DNA of 64,000 nt from Acidaminobacterium chupaoyuni (GTDB lineage: Bacteria; Bacillota; Clostridia; Oscillospirales; Butyricicoccaceae): NCBI GenBank assembly GCA_047936785.1, contig CP176394.1. One strand, given 5' to 3'. Under the pieces are notes generated by a model. It was not told the origin of the DNA and made no database searches. It saw nothing but the letters and a program-made list of their open reading frames with translations. The translations under genes were made by a program, and so were the position numbers. Positions 33,804-41,518 of this stretch are shown piece after piece; within the stretch, counting starts at the first letter, position 1, and every line of letters starts with the position of its first letter.

Positions 33804-33807
33804 GGCA

Positions 33808-34464
33808 TCAACCGATCCAAAGGCCATAGATCGACTGGATGGCGCTCAAAATCCCGTTCATCACAACAGACTGCGCGCTGAGCAGCACGCCATCTAAAGC
33901 GCCCAAAAAGATCAAAATCAAAAGGCCCGCCTGAAAATAGGGCTCATATTGATACATTTTATAAACATAGCGGTTGGGCACGATGATTTGAAGAATTTTG
34001 GAACCATCTAACGGCGGAATGGGGATCAGGTTGAAAACGCCCAGCCCCACGCTCAGCCGCGCGGTGATAATCATGAAAGTGGATAAGGCCGATATAATCG
34101 CTGTCTGGGGGGCAAAATTCAGCAGCCCCACCGCGATAAACAGCAGCAGAAACGAAAGCAGGATATTGGCAAGCGGCCCTGCAAAGGCAGTAATGGCCAT
34201 ACCCACTTTTCTGTTTTTCATGCGAAAATTCGAAGGATTCACGGGAACCGGTTTCGCCCAGCCCACGCCGGCGATCACCATGCAGAGAACGCCCATGATA
34301 TCCAAATGGGCGATGGGGTTAAAAGTTAACCTGCCCGCTTGTTTGGCGGTGTTATCCCCCAGCTGCCACGCAACAAACCCATGGGCCAGCTCATGGAACA
34401 TGATGGCCAGCAGGGCCGCCGGAATGATGATGAGATATTCTTTCAGCGAACGACCGAATAAAAT
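33808..34464 (-). CDS. Site-2 protease family (M50) zinc metalloprotease, noncanonical start
   Basis: An intramembrane metalloprotease of the short S2P group with zinc ligands HELAH and LDG in NLIPIPPLDGSKI, and about five helices. The first ATG in frame (34401) would put HELAH at residue 3 and delete the first helix. Reading further up adds LFGRSLKEYLIIIPAALLAI to the lysA stop codon, with no ATG, GTG or TTG. ATT at 34462-34464, five bases after GGGGGAG, is the best start. Alternatively a frameshift links the ATG at 34469. Substrate unknown. Confidence 0.8.
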   Translation of the reverse strand: MLFGRSLKEYLIIIPAALLAIMFHELAHGFVAWQLGDNTAKQAGRLTFNPIAHLDIMGVLCMVIAGVGWAKPVPVNPSNFRMKNRKVGMAITAFAGPLANILLSFLLLFIAVGLLNFAPQTAIISALSTFMIITARLSVGLGVFNLIPIPPLDGSKILQIIVPNRYVYKMYQYEPYFQAGLLILIFLGALDGVLLSAQSVVMNGILSAIQSIYGLWIG

Positions 34465-34476
34465 AACATCTCCCCC

Positions 34477-35775
34477 TTAAAGATCATTTTGAATCAACTG
34501 GTCAAAGCTTTCGCGCCGAACCACCGGGCGGTCTTCCCCGCGGCGCACAAACACCACAGGCGGGCGGCGAAGTTTGTTATAATTGGATGCCATAGAGTAA
34601 TTATAGGCCCCCGTGGCAAAAACCGCAACCAGATCACCCTTGGAAACCGGCTGAAGCATGGAATCTTTTGTGATCAGGTCGCCGCTTTCACAGCATTTGC
34701 CGGCCAGCGTGATTTTTTCGCTGCGCGGTTCGTTGGCGCCGGAAACGCGGGTCAGTTCATAAGACGCGCCATAAAGCGCATAGCGGGGGTTATCCGTCAT
34801 GCCGCCGTCAATAGCCACATAAGTGCGTGTATCAGGGATTTGCTTTACATTCCCTACGGTATAAACCGTTATGCCCGCAGGCCCCACGATCGAACGCCCC
34901 GGTTCAATGGTGATGAACGGAAGCGGCAGATCATATTTTTTTGCTTCTTCACGGATGCAGGCGGCAATGGAATCGATGATCTCTTCTGGCGGGGTGGGCC
35001 GGTCTGTTTTTTCCAAAGCAACCCCAAAGCCGCCGCCGAGATTCAGTTCCTGCGGCGGATATCCCACAGCGGTGCGGATCTCATCCATAAATTTCATCAT
35101 CACGCGCACTGCGCATAGATAAGGCTCTGTTAAAAAGATCTGTGAACCGATATGGCAATGGATACCGTAAAGTTTTAAATCTTTACAGCTATCCACTTTC
35201 TTGATTGCTTCAAGTGCTTCCCCTGTTTCATATGCAAAACCGAATTTGCTGTCGATCTTGCCTGTCTGAATGAATTCGTGGGTATGCGCATCTACGCCGG
35301 GTTTGATCCGCAGCGCGATCCGCAGCGTTTTCTGATATTTATCCGCAACGGTCTGAAGCACATCCAGTTCTTCCATGCTGTCGGCGATAAAAGAATAGAC
35401 GCCGTTTTCAACGGCCAGGCGAATTTCTTCTTCTGTTTTATTGTTGCCGTGAAAATGAAGATGCTCCGCCAAAAAGCCGCCGGATAAGGCTGTGTAAAGC
35501 TCGCCGGCAGAAACCACATCGGCGTGCAAACCTTCCTGCGCCAGGATCGGGTAGATCGCCTTGGCGCAAAACGCTTTGCTGGCATAAGCCACCGCGAAAT
35601 TTTCGCCGAAATTGCGGCGCATTACTTCCATATATCTGCGGCAATTGATACGGATGGTCTCTTCATCCATCAAATAAAGCGGCGTGCCATATTTTTGCGC
35701 CATTTTTTTCACGCTCACCCCGGAAATGGCAAGTCCGCCTTCTTCATCCAAAGAAAACTGTTCATAATCGCCCAT
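34477..35775 (-). CDS. lysA: Diaminopimelate decarboxylase
   Basis: LysA makes lysine from meso-diaminopimelate, using PLP. The 432-aa protein is full length: the PLP lysine lies in VAYASKAFCAKAI, the glycine loop in NLGGGFGV, substrate/dimer residues in TIEPGRSIVGPAG, and the second active-site part in CCESGDLI near residue 340. engB starts three bases upstream. No lysine riboswitch lies in front of it, since the intergenic gap is only a few bases. Confidence 0.96.
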   Translation of the reverse strand: MGDYEQFSLDEEGGLAISGVSVKKMAQKYGTPLYLMDEETIRINCRRYMEVMRRNFGENFAVAYASKAFCAKAIYPILAQEGLHADVVSAGELYTALSGGFLAEHLHFHGNNKTEEEIRLAVENGVYSFIADSMEELDVLQTVADKYQKTLRIALRIKPGVDAHTHEFIQTGKIDSKFGFAYETGEALEAIKKVDSCKDLKLYGIHCHIGSQIFLTEPYLCAVRVMMKFMDEIRTAVGYPPQELNLGGGFGVALEKTDRPTPPEEIIDSIAACIREEAKKYDLPLPFITIEPGRSIVGPAGITVYTVGNVKQIPDTRTYVAIDGGMTDNPRYALYGASYELTRVSGANEPRSEKITLAGKCCESGDLITKDSMLQPVSKGDLVAVFATGAYNYSMASNYNKLRRPPVVFVRRGEDRPVVRRESFDQLIQNDL

Positions 35776-35778
35776 TGA

Positions 35779-36387
35779 CTATTGATTCCTTCTTTCATAT
35801 TGCTGAACGGCTTCCAGAATATCGCGGGCAAGTTCTTCCCGCCCCGTTCCCTTTTCGGCGGAATACGCAATGCACAGCTCATCCGGCCGAAGCGCCAAAG
35901 TTTGGCGGCAGAGGGTCATCTGTGTTTCGATCTCGCTTTTTTTCAGCTTATCCGCTTTATTGGCCACCACGGTCACGGGAACGCCATAGGCGCGGAACCA
36001 TTCAAGCATCATCTGGTCATCACGGGTGGGCTGGTGGCGCAGATCGACGATCAGATAGGCTTTTGCTATTTCATCGCGGTCTTCCGCCATATATGCTTCG
36101 ATCAGCTGAGAAAACCGATCTTTTTCTTTTTGTGAAACTTTAGCATAGCCATATCCGGGCAGATCCACAAACCATGCCTCTTCATCGATTCTGAAAAGAT
36201 TGACGAAAACGGTTTTGCCCGGCATGGAGCTCACGCGGGCAAAATTTTTCCGCTGAACGATATTATTGATGGTGGAAGATTTGCCAACATTCGATCGCCC
36301 CGCAAAAATGATCCTGGGCAGAGCATCCCGCGGGAAATCGCTTACCTGCGCTGCGGAACGCACAAAAGTTGCCTGATTTAATCTCAT
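35779..36387 (-). CDS. engB: Ribosome biogenesis GTPase YsxC/EngB
   Basis: A 202-aa TRAFAC GTPase needed for 50S subunit assembly and usually essential. It has G1 GRSNVGKSS (30-38), G3 DLPGYGYA, G4 NKADKLKKSE and G5 YSAEKGTG. It follows lon by 16 bases in the common lon-engB arrangement. Confidence 0.96.
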   Translation of the reverse strand: MRLNQATFVRSAAQVSDFPRDALPRIIFAGRSNVGKSSTINNIVQRKNFARVSSMPGKTVFVNLFRIDEEAWFVDLPGYGYAKVSQKEKDRFSQLIEAYMAEDRDEIAKAYLIVDLRHQPTRDDQMMLEWFRAYGVPVTVVANKADKLKKSEIETQMTLCRQTLALRPDELCIAYSAEKGTGREELARDILEAVQQYERRNQ

Positions 36388-36403
36388 AAATAACCTCTTT
36401 CTG

Positions 36404-38818
36404 CTATTGTTGAAGGTTCAAAGCCAAAGCTGAAATCTTCTGCTCCATTTGGGATGCATCCCGTGAATCTTCTTTTATCCGGGCTGCGTTTTTGCCTAAA
36501 GTGTGCATCAGTACTTCATCCATATGGCGCACGCAAATAAATGTCAGTTTTTTCGCGACGATCGGGTCGATCTCGCTGAGATCCGCCTCGTTGTCATAAG
36601 GAACCAAAACCGTTTTCATCCCGGCGCTGTAAGCCGCCATTGTTTTTTCTTTCAAACCGCCGATGGGCAGCACCCGGCCGCGCAGGGTGATCTCGCCCGT
36701 CATGGCGATATCACCGGGCATCGGAACGCCTGTCAACGCGGAAATCAGCGCTGTGGCCGTTGTAATGCCGGCGGAAGGGCCATCTTTCGGGATTGCTCCT
36801 TCAGGGAAATGGATATGGATATCTTTTGTTTTATAAAAGTCTTTATCAATGCCTAAAAGTTCCGCCTTGCTGCGGATATAACTCATGGCCGCCCGCGCGG
36901 ATTCTTTCATCACATCGCCAAGGTTGCCTGTAAGTTCAAGTTTTCCGCTGCCATCCATCACATTCACTTCGACCTGAAGAATTTCACCGCCGACGCTTGT
37001 CCACGCCAGCCCATTGACCACGCCCACTTCGTTCTGGTGGCTGTAAGTTTCTTCTTTATATCGAATAATGCCCAAAAATTCAGAAACATTTCCCGTGGTG
37101 ACAGAAACCGTTTCTTTTTGTTTCGAAACGATCATGCGGTCGGCCTTGCGGCAAAGATGGGCGATCTGGCGCTCTAAAGTTCGAACGCCGGCTTCTTTTG
37201 TGTAATATTTGATGATATAGCGCAAAACGCTTTCGGGCACTTTCAGCTGCGCAGGGGTCAGACCATGCTTTTTCAGCTGTTTGGGCATCAAATGCCGTTT
37301 TGCGATCTGCACTTTTTCTTCTTCGGTGTAACCCGGCAGTTCAATGATCTCCATGCGGTCAAGCAGAGGGCGGGGAATGGAATCAAGAGTGTTCGCCGTG
37401 GTCAAAAACAGCACATCGCTCAAATCGAAAGGCAACTCGATAAAGTGATCGCGGAAAGAATAATTCTGTTCGCTGTCGAAGACTTCTAATAAGGCCGCCG
37501 CCGGATCGCCGCGAAAATCGCTGGCCATTTTATCGATTTCATCCACTAAGATTAAAGCGTTGCGGCTGCCCGCCTGTTTCAGCGCCGTAATGATGCGCCC
37601 GGGCATAGCGCCGATATAGGTTTTGCGATGGCCGCGGATATCCGCTTCATCGCGCACACCGCCCAACGAAAGCCGGGCATAATTTCTGCCCAGCGCTTCG
37701 GCAACGGAATGGGCAATAGAAGTTTTGCCGACGCCCGGAGGGCCCACCAGGCAAATGATCTGCCCCTTGATGCCGCCCACCATTTCTTTCACGGCAAAAA
37801 GCTCTAAAATGCGCTCTTTCACCTTCTGCATGCCGTAATGCTGGCTGTTCAAAATGGTTTCCGCCTTTTTGATGCTGCCGTTTTCTTTTGTATAGGTATT
37901 CCACGGCAGCTCCAGGCAGGTATCCAAATAAGTACGCACAACGCCGCTTTCGGGTGAGAACGGCTGAAGCTTGCCCAATCTTCCCGCTTCTTTCAGCAGC
38001 TTTTTCTCACATTCTTCAGGCAGATGCAGCGCCACGATCTGATCCATATAGCGCTGTGCTTCCGAGGAAGGGTCGTCGTCTTCGCCCAGTTCTTCATTGA
38101 TAACGCGGATCTGCTCACGCAGGTAATAATCTTTCTGATTCTTATCCATCTGTGAACGAACCCTGTTTTGAATATCTTCTTCCAGCTTCAAGATCTCGAT
38201 TTCGGCGCTTAAAAGCTTTACCAATGCCGCAATGCGCCTGCGAGGGTTTAATTCTTCCAATATCTGCTGTTTGTCGCCATATTTCAGCCCTGTGTTCTGG
38301 GCAACATAGTCGGCGGCATAGCCAAGATCGCTTGCTTCCATCACATTGAGAACAACATCGCTGTTCATTTTTGGAATCAGCTCAACATATTCTAAAAACA
38401 GTTCCTGCAAGTTGCGCAGCAGCGCTTCATCGCGCTTTGTGAACTTGCTTTCAGCTGTTTCTTCAACGAAAGAAATTTCGCCCATGAAATAGGGCTCGCT
38501 TTGTTTCAGCTCCAGCAGCTCTGCCCTTTGCTGCCCTTCCACCAAAACGCGAAAAACATCGCCGTGAATTTTTAGAATCTGTTTGATTTTTGCGGTAGTG
38601 CCGATTTTGAACAAATCGTTCAGTTTGGGCTCTTCAACCTTAACATCTTTCTGCGTGACCAGAAAAACCGCTTCACCGCGGGCCATCGCCAGTTCTAAAG
38701 CTTTCACTGATTTGGGGCGGCCCACATCAAAATGAGAAACCATCCCCGGAAATACTGTCAGACCGCGTAAAGGCAGCAAGATTTTGCTTTCAGTTGTTGT
38801 GTTTTCGGTGCTCTGCAT
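36404..38818 (-). CDS. lon: ATP-dependent protease Lon
   Basis: An 804-aa LonA-type protease: an N-terminal substrate domain (LPLRGLTVFPGMVSHFDVGR), a coiled-coil region, an AAA+ module with GPPGVGKTS and Walker B ILVDEIDKM, and a C-terminal protease domain whose catalytic Ser lies in PKDGPSAGIT with the later Lys. I start at ATG 38818, seven bases after GGAG; upstream ATG 38848 lacks a site. A promoter is visible at 38911-38939. No CIRCE or CtsR box was seen. Confidence 0.96.
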   Translation of the reverse strand: MQSTENTTTESKILLPLRGLTVFPGMVSHFDVGRPKSVKALELAMARGEAVFLVTQKDVKVEEPKLNDLFKIGTTAKIKQILKIHGDVFRVLVEGQQRAELLELKQSEPYFMGEISFVEETAESKFTKRDEALLRNLQELFLEYVELIPKMNSDVVLNVMEASDLGYAADYVAQNTGLKYGDKQQILEELNPRRRIAALVKLLSAEIEILKLEEDIQNRVRSQMDKNQKDYYLREQIRVINEELGEDDDPSSEAQRYMDQIVALHLPEECEKKLLKEAGRLGKLQPFSPESGVVRTYLDTCLELPWNTYTKENGSIKKAETILNSQHYGMQKVKERILELFAVKEMVGGIKGQIICLVGPPGVGKTSIAHSVAEALGRNYARLSLGGVRDEADIRGHRKTYIGAMPGRIITALKQAGSRNALILVDEIDKMASDFRGDPAAALLEVFDSEQNYSFRDHFIELPFDLSDVLFLTTANTLDSIPRPLLDRMEIIELPGYTEEEKVQIAKRHLMPKQLKKHGLTPAQLKVPESVLRYIIKYYTKEAGVRTLERQIAHLCRKADRMIVSKQKETVSVTTGNVSEFLGIIRYKEETYSHQNEVGVVNGLAWTSVGGEILQVEVNVMDGSGKLELTGNLGDVMKESARAAMSYIRSKAELLGIDKDFYKTKDIHIHFPEGAIPKDGPSAGITTATALISALTGVPMPGDIAMTGEITLRGRVLPIGGLKEKTMAAYSAGMKTVLVPYDNEADLSEIDPIVAKKLTFICVRHMDEVLMHTLGKNAARIKEDSRDASQMEQKISALALNLQQ

Positions 38819-38910
38819 GCATAAACTCCTTATCTTATCTAAAAACACCTGTTTTTGAATGCAAGTGTTTTCATCTTAAATGATCCATTTTATTGGGCAT
38901 TATTTTAGAT

Positions 38911-38939
38911 ATTATACTACATTTTATCGCTATTCACAA
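38911..38939 (-). promoter_or_regulatory. SigA-type promoter of lon
   Basis: Minus-strand TTGTGA (38934-38939), a 17-bp spacer and a perfect TATAAT (38911-38916), about 95 bases before the lon start. The -35 overlaps the end of the 67-aa ORF. Confidence 0.75.
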
Positions 38940-39133
38940 CTCTTTCGCCGATGAATAAAAGATGAATCTTTCTTTTCGATTCGATATTTCCATTCTCCGC
39001 CGGCGGCGGCCGAAAGCCGCCGGGCGATCTCTTCTTTGTTCTCTTCCGAACCGCTTTCCAGAAAAATGCGGAAAGCGGTTCCGTCTTCGGCGCAAAAAGT
39101 GAAACAGCTGTCTGCGTTTCTATCTGTTTCCAT
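38930..39133 (-). CDS. 67-aa hypothetical protein divergent from the recombinase
   Basis: A small frame with a good GAGGTGAT ribosome binding site before ATG 39133. It is hydrophilic, with FRIFLESGSEENKEEIARRL and a basic C-terminus (KDSSFIHRRKSCE). I do not recognise it. It lies between lon and the large serine recombinase, divergent from the latter, with 76 bases between their starts. That position, its size and its charge make it a candidate recombination directionality factor, but this is inference only. Confidence 0.6.
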   Translation of the reverse strand: METDRNADSCFTFCAEDGTAFRIFLESGSEENKEEIARRLSAAAGGEWKYRIEKKDSSFIHRRKSCE

Positions 39134-39209
39134 AAAATCACCTCAACAGATAGCTATGATATTTTTTCAATTTCTTGCCAAAAACGAAAGCTCGATTGGA
39201 GGTTTTGAT

Positions 39210-40697
39210 ATGAAGGTTTTTGAGTATCTCAGAAAATCGCGCTCAGAAGAGAATGACCCCGATGCGCTGAGCAAACACCGCCAAAAGCTTGAAGAATTCG
39301 CCATGGCAAACGATCTGCAGATCATCAAAATCTTTGAAGAGATCGTCAGCGGCGAAAATTTATATCTGCGCCCGCAAATGCTCTCGCTGCTTTCAGAGAT
39401 CGCACAGACCGAAAACACAAACGAAACGGCGCCGCAAGCCATTTTATGCATGGATATCGATCGTCTGGGGCGCGGAGATATGACTTCGCAGGGAATCATT
39501 TTTGAAACGCTTAAACGGTATCAGGTGCAGATCATCACCCCACAGCGGCGATATGACCTGAACGATGATCTGGATGAAACCTATACCGAGTTTGAGGCCT
39601 TTATGGCGCGGCAGGAATATAAAATGATTCGCAGACGCATGACGCGCGGCACATTGCAGGCGGTTCAAAACGGCGGGCACATGGGCGAAGTTCCTTTCGG
39701 TTATCAGCGCATCCGCCGCGACAAGCGCTCGACCCTGGCGCCTCATCCGGTGAACGCGCCGGTTTTGCAGCAAATTTTTACGCTTTATGGCAAGCATCAT
39801 CTGGGGATGCAGGCCATTGCCGGCTGGCTGGATCGCAGCGGCATCCCGCCCAAAAAAGGCATGCAGTGGAACCGCAGCACCATCGGCAAAATGCTGCGCA
39901 ACCCCGTTTATCTGGGCAAAATCGTTTATGGCCGCAAGCGAACCTTAAAACCGCATACCAAGGAAGAATCCATCCGATATCTTTCAAGAGACCCGGCGGA
40001 ATGGATCACCAAAGAGCGCTGTCACCCGCCGCTGGTCGATGAAGAATTGTTTTTTTGCGTTCAGCGCAGGCTGGCCGAAAGATCTCAGCCTTCCACCGCC
40101 GGCAGGCAGCGGCAAAATCCCTACAGCGGCCTTTTGCTCTGCGCAAACTGCGGGCAGAAAATGCAGCGCCGGCATCAGCCGGCCAAGGGCATTGAAGAAC
40201 AGCTTCGATGCCCCACCGCCGGTTGTTCACACGGCCTTTCGCGCGAGGCCTTTGAAAGCGCCCTGCTTTTCGCTTTGAAGCCCTATCTGGAAGCGTGGGA
40301 ATGCGTTAAAAGCAAACAAGACCAAGAAGAAGAAAGCTTGCTTCCCGCCCTATGCCAGGAATATGACATGCTGCGCAAACAACGGCAGCGGCTGTTCGAG
40401 CTTTTGGAGCAAGGCATTTACGACCCTTCTGTTTTTGAAGAAAGATCCGCAGAACTTGCCCGGCGTGAAGCGCTGCTGACAGAAAATATTGAAAAATGCA
40501 AAGAAAACCGGCGGGAATCTCAACAGCGGCCGCGGGCTTTCACCCTTTATGATCTGATCGGTGCCGAAAAAGACGCCGCAAAAAAGAATGAGCTGCTGCG
40601 GTGTTTTCTTTCTCATATCGAATATGACAGCCCACAATCTCAGCCGCTGCATTCCCCCGTCACGCTTCGCATTGTGCTGCACGATCATTTCTTATAA
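39210..40697 (+). CDS. Large serine recombinase (site-specific integrase/excisionase)
   Basis: A 495-aa large serine recombinase. The resolvase-type catalytic domain begins MKVFEYLRKSR with nucleophile Ser 10, and has DIDRLGRGD and RRRMTRG. A Recombinase domain follows (VPFGYQRIRRD, MLRNPVYLGKIVYGR), then a zinc ribbon (CANCGQKM...CPTAGC) and a coiled coil (about 370-450). GGAGG seven bases upstream fixes ATG 39210. Its stop lies in the P arm of the attachment site, so it is the terminal gene of the segment it presumably mobilises. Known relatives include SpoIVCA of the skin element and phage integrases. Confidence 0.93.
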   Translation: MKVFEYLRKSRSEENDPDALSKHRQKLEEFAMANDLQIIKIFEEIVSGENLYLRPQMLSLLSEIAQTENTNETAPQAILCMDIDRLGRGDMTSQGIIFETLKRYQVQIITPQRRYDLNDDLDETYTEFEAFMARQEYKMIRRRMTRGTLQAVQNGGHMGEVPFGYQRIRRDKRSTLAPHPVNAPVLQQIFTLYGKHHLGMQAIAGWLDRSGIPPKKGMQWNRSTIGKMLRNPVYLGKIVYGRKRTLKPHTKEESIRYLSRDPAEWITKERCHPPLVDEELFFCVQRRLAERSQPSTAGRQRQNPYSGLLLCANCGQKMQRRHQPAKGIEEQLRCPTAGCSHGLSREAFESALLFALKPYLEAWECVKSKQDQEEESLLPALCQEYDMLRKQRQRLFELLEQGIYDPSVFEERSAELARREALLTENIEKCKENRRESQQRPRAFTLYDLIGAEKDAAKKNELLRCFLSHIEYDSPQSQPLHSPVTLRIVLHDHFL

Positions 40698-40739
40698 AGC
40701 GCATCCACCCGTGATAAAGAATGCCTGCAAGACCTGCGC
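40688..40739 (+). other. attR-like site of the serine recombinase (right junction)
   Basis: The P half is TTTCTTATAAAGCG (40688-40701), six bases and CCCGT (40708-40712); the crossover GA is at 40713-40714; the B' half, TAAAGAATGCCTGCAAG..., is the continuation of the interrupted gene. P is the exact mirror of P' at 21210-21234 in its outer 14 and inner 5 bases, with the same 6-bp gap. The flanking direct repeat with attL is CCGTGA. Confidence 0.85.
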
Positions 40740-41462
40740 GTTTACTTAACACGCACCTCACAGGCCATTCTCGATACGGCCATCTCTGTAAAAGCACGCA
40801 CAGCTGAACTGTTATGGTCCTTCATCGATGTTGAACCGATCCCCTTTAACAAAGGGTTCTATACAGTCGATGTTCGGTATTTCTATAAAGTCACAGCAGA
40901 TGCCTTTACAGGCGTTGGGCGCCCCCGCCCGATCTGCGGCTTAGCAACATATGATAAGCGCACCGTTTTGTTTGGCAGTGAGGGCAGCGTCCGCATTTTC
41001 AGTTCGCAATATGTTCCCCAGGAAAGCGATTTTCAGAATTTCGAAAAGACCAATCTCCCCATCGCTGTGGTGGAAGTTGTTGATCCGGTGGCGCTTGGCG
41101 TCAAAGTGATGGAAGGCGACGACTGCACAGATTACGCATTGAACGACATCCCCGAGAATATCTGCAAGTGTTTTGAAGATGATATCGTTCTCACCGATGA
41201 CGGCAAAAAGCTTTTTGCCACCCTTGGCCAGTTCAGCATCATCAAACTGGAAAGAGATATCCAGCTGCTGATGCCCGCATACGACATTTGCATGCCCGAT
41301 AAAGAATGCGCCGGCAATGCGGATGATCCCTGCGATCTGTTCCAGAAATTCAAATTCCCCGTAGATGAATTTTTCCCCCCGAAGCTCACCGATTATATGA
41401 AAACCAATGATACCCCTGTTTCTGCCGCCGGTTCCTGCGGCTGCGGAAATCGCAGAAAATAA
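40713..41462 (+). CDS. Split conserved clostridial protein, 3' part
   Basis: The frame is open for 249 codons from GAT 40713 but has no start codon or ribosome binding site of its own in the conserved region; the first usable in-frame codon is TTG 40968. It begins DKECLQDLRVYLT, which continues exactly the DSCR end of the 5' part at 21207. The rest includes FIDVEPIPFNKGFYTVDVRY, FGSEGSVRIFSS, LGQFSIIKLERD and FKFPVDEFFPPKL and ends with a Cys-rich CGCGNRRK tail. It is probably silent unless the 19.5-kb segment is removed. Function unknown. Confidence 0.85.
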   Translation, partial: DKECLQDLRVYLTRTSQAILDTAISVKARTAELLWSFIDVEPIPFNKGFYTVDVRYFYKVTADAFTGVGRPRPICGLATYDKRTVLFGSEGSVRIFSSQYVPQESDFQNFEKTNLPIAVVEVVDPVALGVKVMEGDDCTDYALNDIPENICKCFEDDIVLTDDGKKLFATLGQFSIIKLERDIQLLMPAYDICMPDKECAGNADDPCDLFQKFKFPVDEFFPPKLTDYMKTNDTPVSAAGSCGCGNRRK

Positions 41463-41479
41463 TCACCGGGTAAAACGCG

Positions 41480-41518
41480 AACAGGTGGAAAGCTAAAATG
41501 CTTTCCACCTGTTTTTAT
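41480..41518 (+). terminator. Terminator after the split gene's 3' part
   Basis: ACAGGTGGAAAG and CTTTCCACCTGT form a 12-bp stem with an eight-base loop, followed by TTTTTATT. It also overlaps the stop codon of the convergent histidine kinase. A functional terminator argues that the split gene was an expressed gene. Confidence 0.9.

Larger units (their letters stand above)
21208..40712 (+). mobile_element. 19.5-kb segment bounded by serine-recombinase attachment sites
   Basis: The segment has attL at its left end, attR at its right end, direct orientation, and a large serine recombinase encoded at the right end. It interrupts a coding sequence that becomes intact when the ends are joined at GA. 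The inner ends joined give a 52-bp symmetric attP. The architecture is that of skin-type intervening elements. Unlike known ones, its cargo is 17 housekeeping and sporulation genes plus a 67-aa ORF and the recombinase, with no phage genes. Direct orientation predicts excision as a circle, not inversion. Present-day activity is inference. Confidence 0.75.

Noticed and set aside
38825..38880. Hairpin with AAAACAC/GTGTTTT in the lon leader as an attenuator
   Set aside because: Only seven base pairs with a 16-base loop; no support for a regulatory role.
21208..40712. Ordinary prophage or conjugative element
   Set aside because: No capsid, tail, terminase, replication or transfer genes occur; all cargo apart from the recombinase and one small ORF is normal chromosome.
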